Positions 57,449 to 64,000 of a DNA stretch of 64,000 nucleotides are shown piece after piece. The DNA lies in NCBI RefSeq assembly GCF_000346465.2, contig NC_034016.1:18649548-18713547 (forward strand), given 5' to 3'. How positions within the stretch are numbered: the first letter of the stretch is position 1; the number at the start of each line of letters is the position of its first letter. The notes beneath the pieces were generated by a model. It was not told the origin of the DNA. It was given only the letters and a program-made list of their open reading frames with translations, and did not search any database. Position numbers and translations under genes: made by a program. Source of the DNA: Prunus persica. Its lineage: Eukaryota; Streptophyta; Magnoliopsida; Rosales; Rosaceae.

Positions 57449-58509
57449 AATGTTTTAATGATAAAACTAAAATAACAAACACAACCACAACACAAAACCC
57501 GAGAAATATCTATGTTTACTCTCATGCAAATCATATGATATCTTTTTTCAGAAAAAGAGAAATATATGACATCTTGAATTACAAGCCATGCAGAAGGGGA
57601 AATCAAAACAGGTGAAGGCTTCCAACAACAAAAAAAAGAAAAGAAGAAAAAACAGGTGAAGGCTTAAAACCGACACGCAAATTGATATAATATTATTTTA
57701 TAACTTACGTACGTGATTGTTTCCACACATGTTAAAATTATTTCTAGGTACACATTTGACCCAAAATCCTCCTAACATTTAATGCTGAATAACAATCTTG
57801 TTTGTGGAGAACTAGGGCGGTGGAGTTGCCCAGTTAACCAAGCCACGAAATTGATAAATATCTACTACTATTTATTTTGTTTTTCAATTTTGCAAGTGTA
57901 AAACCAGGCCATGTGACAAACCAGTGCAATTGGTGCCAAGATTTTTCTCCATATATATATAATATGTAAATATATCAGACTATTTTTATTGAAGAATTCT
58001 TTAAATAATTTTATTTGAGTGACGTTGTTTTGGGTATTTTATAAAATTTTTTTCAACAATCCAAATTATCTATTTTTTAGATCTTCATTCATAAATCATC
58101 TTTGCAAAAAATTAGACAAATCAGAAACCATTTCGAGATCCAATTGTGTCCTACAAAATCAATAAACACTGTTTCAAGAAAATACTAAAATGTCAATAAT
58201 TCAATTGAGTGGTCAAATAATATCGGATTCAAGTGATTTTTTTGTAGAGATGATTTTTGAATGAATATCTAAAAATAGACAGTTTAGATTAGTGAAATAC
58301 AATACGAAGTGGGCCTTACAAGAGTTTATTTGGGGAATCCATCAACTGAAGCTCTCAGTATATCTATATATATATATAAGTATATATGTATAGATATTAT
58401 TTAAATCCCTAAATTTGTTTTCTATATTAGCTTTAGGGTCAGAGGTTAATTCAAAACTAATTTGATGTTCTCAGATGTCGGTTGACATATTAATTCATGT
58501 ATGTATATA
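57449..58509. other. Gene-poor region with a foldback element
   Basis: No gene. Contains the foldback MITE at about 58030-58310 and short TA-rich runs near 57950 and 58360. Confidence 0.4.
58030..58310. mobile_element. Foldback MITE
   Basis: Inverted arms of about 55 bases: 58061-58110 (CCAAATTATCTATTTTTTAG, ATCTTCATTCATAAATCATC) and 58237-58294 (GATGATTTTTGAATGAATAT, CTAAAAATAGACAGTTTAGA). The arms match at most positions across a ~125-base spacer. Outer ends are approximate. Confidence 0.65.
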
Positions 58510-59537
58510 GATTGTTGCTATTTCCACCCACTTTATCATTCCACCCACCATATAAATTTTTAAAAATACAATCCTATTTTTTCTACCCACCAATATTCTT
58601 AAAATATCCTTTTAATTATTACCTCATTTCCTCTCTCTTTTTATTCTCTTTGCTCACGTATTCTCTCTCTCTCTGACGGCCCACACATCTCTCTCATTTT
58701 TGCTGTATCTTATTTTTCATCTCTCACGCTTTATCTCTCTCTGTCTCTCATGTTTACTATACATCTCTCCCTGCCTTCAATGAAAACCACACCATCTCTC
58801 AAATCAAACTTCCTTTGGTACAACATGACTTGTCCTTCTTCATCAAATATTTCACTATGTATTTCATACTCTTCATCACATCTTCATGCAAAATATCCCC
58901 CACCAAATTATTGCATTCCTAAAAAAACCAACGACTCATTAACCCCTTAAGCCTTCTTCACCTTCTCATGCCTCAAAAAAATTCTCAGCCAAACTGGTTT
59001 TGTAAGGAATGTTCTTTGTGTAATCAACAGAGCCCAAATCGTAGAATTGTTGATTCATCCCCAAGTTTTTAGATTTTTAATTTGTTTAAGAAAAAAAATA
59101 AGAGTCCAAGAAATACTCATCTCCCAATGCTTTAAGTAATCGTAAAGATCTTAGAAATTCTGTTCAAATAGGATTTCCTTACTTTTTCGCCAAAATTGTT
59201 CTCTTCAACTTTGATTCTCTTGTTGTTTTCTTCTTCATAAACAATTTGATTGAATGAATAGAAAAGAGAAGAAAATTATTTGAGAATTAAGTTCTGAGCA
59301 CTGAAAAGTCATAAGAGGAATCATGAGCACGGAGTCGTAGTTTTCTTGTGTTTTTTTTTCTTTTTATCAAACGATAGGGTTTGTGAGAACTTGAGAAGTC
59401 TACGCCTTTTTTTTTTCTCTAATTTTTTTTCCTTAAGTCTTTTTAAGTCATTTTACAATATGGTTAAATTTGTCTTTAAAAGTTTAAAGATAAGGTGAGT
59501 GGAAAAATATGACACGTGGATAGAAATAACAGCACTG
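58510..59537. mobile_element. Possible MULE-like element with 9-bp target duplication
   Basis: Left end GATTGTTGCTATTTCCACCC and right end GGATAGAAATAACAGCACTG are imperfect inverted repeats, with similarity extending to the CCACTCACC/GGGTGGAA blocks. ATGTATATA borders both sides (58501-58509 and 59538-59546). Nine bases fits Mutator-like elements, but the duplication is TA-rich and could be chance. The interior is pyrimidine-rich (58620-58760) with no transposase. Confidence 0.45.
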
Positions 59538-59546
59538 ATGTATATA

Positions 59547-62500
59547 TATATATGTAGTTAGATACATCATAAATATGTTCCATGATAACGGCTACATGTA
59601 GATCGATGGGCAAGACATTCATAAATGAGGAGATATGCATGCATGGCCCATGAGGGTTGGCAAAATCTCATGTGATGCATATTTTTCGTGCCCTAAATAA
59701 TTTTTTGATAAGTGACCAGAAAGTAGTCAGAGATGGAGTCTGGTTGAATGGAAGGAAAACTTTAGGACCGTAAATATTAAATCCAGACAGGGTTTTTGCT
59801 GTATACATAAATGATAGATAGCCAGCAATGGATACGTGGTCTCCAACTAGCAAGATACACATGCGCGGATGCCTGATAAAGAAGAAAAAAAACTTGAAAG
59901 ATACATGAATTTATCCAAAAAATGGATTGGGTTGGTCACAACTATTAAGACATAGTACTTGACCTAAAACACATTTAGTATTTGTTTCATATTGCTTTTT
60001 GAAAACTTTTCTAAGACAGTGACTTTGTTTATCATGATTTGTTTACCGGGGAATCTCTCATTCATGTTGCAATTAAGGAATCACAACACACTTGATGAAT
60101 TACTTTGACGTATAAACACACGGCTGTCTTCTGTGAGTTTCACGCGTTATTTTTACATATGTGTGTGTGAGCAAATGAATAGGTCAATATTGCAGAACAA
60201 TTCGTAAAATTCAATATTTTATGAGTGACAAAACTGCAATTAGACGAGTTGAAATAATGTAATCCAAAACTCCTAATTTGAGCTTGGAATATGAACTTAT
60301 AATACAGTTAGCTTAATTCGACATAGGGGAGCAAAACATTTATTTCTACTAGGGTAACATCTCACTATCTAAACATAAGACAAACCCATTATAAAGGAGA
60401 GTGTGCAATGGAGTAGACGGGACTTGACTGTATTTTCATGAGGAAGTTACCAAATTGGGTGGCCAAATGTTTGCAGGGTAACAATAATAATCAATAAAAC
60501 TGTAGGAAAAGTTTCAATTCAATGCCTCAAGGCTGGGAAACAGCTATACAAAAAATAACTTATAGGAACAAGTGCTTCTGATTCTCTTGTATTTCTTAGA
60601 AAGTGGGTTGCTGCTGCTAAGCAATTCAAAAAGCATACATAACATATAGTCGGGCAGCTGTGAGAGAGAGAGAGAGAGAGAGAGAGTTGGCCTGTTATGT
60701 GAACCAGACCAAACCCGGGTAAACCGCCCATTTGCCCCATTTAATTCAATCATTGACCAAGCCATAAACAAGTCCTTGATGAAGAAACACATTTATATAT
60801 ATTATCTTTTTATGTTTTCCACAAGATGAACAATTAAAATTTGGTTTAGCATGAACGTAGACGAAATTAACTTTACTGTTCAATAAAAATAAAACAGAAT
60901 CCATTTTATTCACTTTGACTTTTAATCCAAACAATCCCTTGTGTTGACTCAAATGATTGCTGAATATAAAATTAGGGTTTCTTAAAAATTACATAAACAA
61001 GAGGGAGTTGGGGAATATCTACATTGAAATTAACCCCTTCCCCCGCCAAAGCTTAGGTTAGGTTATTTTAAACCGCGTCAAATGTCAGGTATAACACTTA
61101 TGTCATAGATGATGGATTTTCCTATTTTTAGGTACCCAAATGGCCCCCCAATCAAACACCCCCATTTTCCAAATAAAAAGACAAAGAAAAAAAAAATCAA
61201 ATTACCCAAATGGCCCAATGAGCATACGTGCCTGGTTATTGGGGATTTTCTCTATAGATTCTTGACAATTCCATGAAGGGTGGTGAATTCATTTGTGCTC
61301 TATTTGATTAAGCATAAGGAGACATAAAAGTCTACTAGAAGTACTGTGAGAGAATTCAAATGCGGAGTTTAACTTAGTAGTTGTCGGTGTGATTCATGAA
61401 AATATTCAATTTAAAAAACGTGTCAGATAATTATTATATTCGACACAATTTTAACGCCACCAAGTCAATTTATTTGAGGAGGAAATCATAAAAAGATATG
61501 AGAGCTTTAAAAAAGTATTCAAATACAAAGTTTATCTTATTAGGCGTAGGTGCAATTTGAGAAGATACCCGACTTATGATATCGGAATGTCGGACAACTA
61601 TTATGTTTGACCCACAGTTCTAACACCATCACCAAGTCAATTTGGTTGGGGAGGAAATCATGAAAAGGTCCGAGAGCTTTAAACAAAGTTAGAATTGGAA
61701 AGCTAAAAGCCTTCACAATTCAAGCCATGATTAGTTGTACCCCAAATTGTCCTCCAAACCCAAAATGGTTCTTATGGTTTGTGTACATGGACTACATGCT
61801 CGTGTGTATTCTTTCAACTACCAAAAAAATTTGTCTTTATTTTGCAGTTAAATAAAAACATGCAAGAAACAAATGTGGATTAAGTCAGTTGAGTAGGTCA
61901 ATAAGTCAGCTCACTTGCAATCAAGTTCGAACATCCTTCATGAAAAGAATACGTGCAAACAAAGAGAGTAAAAGAAGTAGAGAAAAACTTTGGTAGTGGT
62001 TTCCATACCTTGTTCTAGGGGCAGTGGATGTGGATTGTTTACTTCGAGAGGGAAATTGGACAATTAGACATTTTAGGTGTTTTGACGTCCAAGGCCCGGC
62101 AACCACCTCTTCCCGCCTTTTCCGGAGGTGGCCAAAGTGAAACTACCAATTTACCCCTGCCCTTTAGCCAAAAAAAAAAAAAACAAAAAAAAACTCAAAA
62201 CCCCAAAATGCAAAAAGTCAAACTAACCTTTTTCTCTCTTCTCTTTTCTTTTTTTTTTTGGTGAAAATTTTCTCTCCTCTTTTCCCTATTTAACTTAATC
62301 TCCCCACAACCCACCCCCTTCCCCCTCTCCTCCTTCCCTCTCTTTCTCCTTTCTGCTTCTCTTTCTCTTTCTGTCTCTGCTTTTGCTTAAGCTTTTATGC
62401 ACCAAACCATCATACTCATTACTCTCCTTCTCTCATCTGCAATCATATATATCAAACCCCACATTTGTATCTTCCACCACCCCAAATTTCACTTCCTCTT

Positions 62501-62669
62501 GCTTCTCTTTCTCAAACCAACCTGTTGGCTTTGGAAGCCTTTCTTCTCTCTCTTTCTCTGTTTCTCCACATAACCCAACAAGAAAGAAGAAAGAAGAAAC
62601 AATCTTTTTAGCTGCAACATTTTAAAGTTTCAGCCTTTTCATACTGATTGACAAATTGCTGATCATATC
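59547..62669. other. Upstream region of the bHLH gene
   Basis: No gene is supported until 62670. It includes a (GA)n microsatellite at 60660-60687, an imperfect tandem duplication at 61345-61690 and, from about 62200 to 62660, a strongly pyrimidine-rich leader typical of a long plant 5' UTR. A TTTCCCTATTTAACTTAATC stretch near 62285 may include the core promoter; this is an inference. Confidence 0.4.
61345..61690. repeat. Imperfect tandem duplication, ~170-bp unit
   Basis: The blocks ATTCAAAT-C-GAGTTTAA, TTCGACACAATTTTAACGCC and GGAGGAAATCATAAAAAG in the first unit correspond to ATTCAAATACAAAGTTTATC, TTTGACCCACAGTTCTAACA and GGAGGAAATCATGAAAAG in the second. Both units end in GAGAGCTTTAAA. 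Divergence is high. Confidence 0.65.
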
Positions 62670-64000
62670 ATGGAGAATGAGTTTTTTCTAAATGCTGGAA
62701 TCCCACCACCACTTCACTTTGAGCAAACATCTTCAATGCCGGCATGGCGTTCTTCGTTCTCGACCGCCATGGACATCCAAGCCACCGCCACGGCAGACCG
62801 GAATTGCTCATCAGAGCAGTCACCGGATTGCTTCTACAATCCCAACTGGGACAAGTCAGCCGACCAGAACATCCACTTCGAGTCAGCTCTGAGTTCAATG
62901 GTGTCTTCCCCGGCGGCATCAAATTCCAACATCTCCAATGAGAGCTTTGTGATCAGAGAGTTGATAGGGAAGCTTGGAAACATTGGGAGCTCCGGTGAGA
63001 TCTCGCCGCACTCTCAGTCCTTGTTGGGAATTCAGGCGAATACTTACATGGGTAGAAATGGAAATGGAAATGGAAATGCAAGCACCAACACTTCATGTTA
63101 TAGCACTCCTTTGAACTCGCCTCCTAAGCTGAGCTTGCCCATCATGGATCATCATTTGAAGAAAGAAAAGCTGCCCAATATGGGAAAGCCCATGCCTTTG
63201 AATTCTAGTGTGGCTGAGTTCTCAGCTGACCCTGGATTTGCAGAAAGAGCTGCTAAATTTTCATGCTTTGGGAGCAGGAGCTTCAATGGCAGAACAACCC
63301 AACTTGGAATGAACAACAACAGCAGCAGCAACAACAATACTGAGCTGCCTTATAGATCTAATGCCATTATGGGAAATGGTAAGCTTCCTCGGGTTTCGAG
63401 CAGCCCTGCTCTTAAGGCACTTGGATCTCAGACAGGTCTGCAAGAAAAGATGAATTCTTTGCTGCAGGATCGAAATGAATTGCCCATTTCTCGAGAGGAA
63501 TCAACACTTTCTGAACAAAACCCAAATGGGGAGACAGGGTTGGTAGCTTCCAATTCCATGGATTTGAATTCCAGGAAAAGAAAATCAGTTTCCAAGGGAA
63601 AAGCTAAGGAGCCTCCACCAATATCATCCCCATCTCCCATTGCTACAAAGGTACATACTCTGCATACATACATACATACATACATACATACAATTATAAA
63701 TTTATCCATTTTCCCATTTTGAAATTTGTGCAGCATTTTTTTTTGGTCGAAGCAGCATTTTACTTTGATCATACATTGCAGCATTATTTAATTTAATGTT
63801 GATTCTTTTTTGTTTTTGGGTACAGGGGGCTGAACTTAATGATAATTCTAATGCAAAGAGAAGCAAGCCAAATGAAAATAATGGGAATGATCAAAATGGC
63901 TCTGTTAAAGCAGAGGAGGATACAAAGGGAAGCACCAGTAGTGATGAGAAGCAAACCAAGACTGGTGCAAAGCCACCTGAGCCTCCCAAGGACTACATTC
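62670..64000 (+). CDS. bHLH62: bHLH transcription factor, bHLH62/bHLH78 type (5' part; cut by window edge)
   Basis: Exon 1 is 62670-63650 (327 codons); exon 2 begins at 63826 (GAELNDNSNAKRSKPNE) and is still open at 64000, giving 385 residues so far. The start MENEFFLNAGIPPPLHFE, the central FVIRELIGKLGNIGSSGEIS, the AERAAKFSCFGSRSFN block, LPRVSSSPALKALGS, and SRKRKSVSKGKAKEPP are signatures of the bHLH49/62/78 (CIB-like, subfamily XII) group. The last readable residues, KPPEPPKDYI, lead directly to the HVRARRGQATD basic region expected next, so the DNA-binding domain itself lies outside the window. Members of this group bind E-box/G-box DNA and act in light, cryptochrome and growth responses. 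The leader is long and pyrimidine-rich. Position next to DUF506 agrees with Arabidopsis At3g07340 as I recall. Confidence 0.9.
63663..63690. repeat. (CATA)n microsatellite in bHLH intron 1
   Basis: About seven tandem CATA units just after the exon 1 donor site, within the 63651-63825 intron. Confidence 0.95.

Overview
The window is nuclear DNA of a flowering plant. The genes have short GT-AG introns, the spacers are very AT-rich and full of small transposons, and every recognisable protein is a plant family member. Protein similarity and repeat style suggest a woody rosid, most likely Rosaceae (Prunus-like). The species is an inference and is not shown directly. Exon junctions given here were placed by eye from reading frame, splice sites and family alignment recalled from memory.

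Layout. 0-5.6 kb: an AIR12-like GPI-anchored DOMON protein (-) between transposon remnants. 5.7-8.1 kb: a five-exon NPF (NRT1/PTR) transporter (-). 9.7-11.5 kb: ribosomal protein eL32 (+) with telo-boxes and a duplicated intron segment. 12.3-14.2 kb: a broken, intronless copy of the splicing factor Crooked neck (-), followed by a nest of local duplications (14.2-16.4 kb). 17.8-19.2 kb: an AGC-VIII kinase of the UCN/UCNL type (-). 20.7-23.1 kb: the HIT protein HINT3 (+). 24.4-26.3 kb: the co-chaperone ubiquitin ligase CHIP (+). 28.3-30.1 kb: ribosomal protein SA/uS2 (-). 32.4-34.5 kb: the U-box/ARM ligase PUB9 (-). 39.8-39.9 kb: a compact hairpin carrying a miR319/miR159-type sequence (+). 40.3-41.1 kb: a glyoxalase/VOC protein (-). 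41.4-47.1 kb: an accessory block with a hAT-like element with perfect 8-bp target duplications, a 30-bp GC-rich minisatellite, two diverged ~0.8-kb direct repeats, three arrays of a short GC palindrome, and a broken fragment of a DExH14/ASCC3-type helicase gene. 47.4-48.5 kb: a GRAM-domain GEM-like protein (-). 50.1-51.0 kb: a DUF506 PD-(D/E)XK-like protein (-). 51.0-62.7 kb: a gene-poor stretch with several MITEs, a Helitron-like element and a MULE-like element. 62.7-64.0 kb: the 5' part of a bHLH62/bHLH78-type transcription factor (+), cut by the window edge before its bHLH domain.

The genes are independent housekeeping, signalling and protein-quality-control units, not a pathway cluster. 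AIR12, CHIP, PUB9, DUF506 and bHLH62 occur here in the same relative order as I recall for Arabidopsis At3g07390 to At3g07340, so the backbone looks like an old collinear segment into which other genes and transposons have been inserted. The least explained sequences are the palindromic arrays at 43.1-47.1 kb and the short miR319-like hairpin at 39.8 kb.
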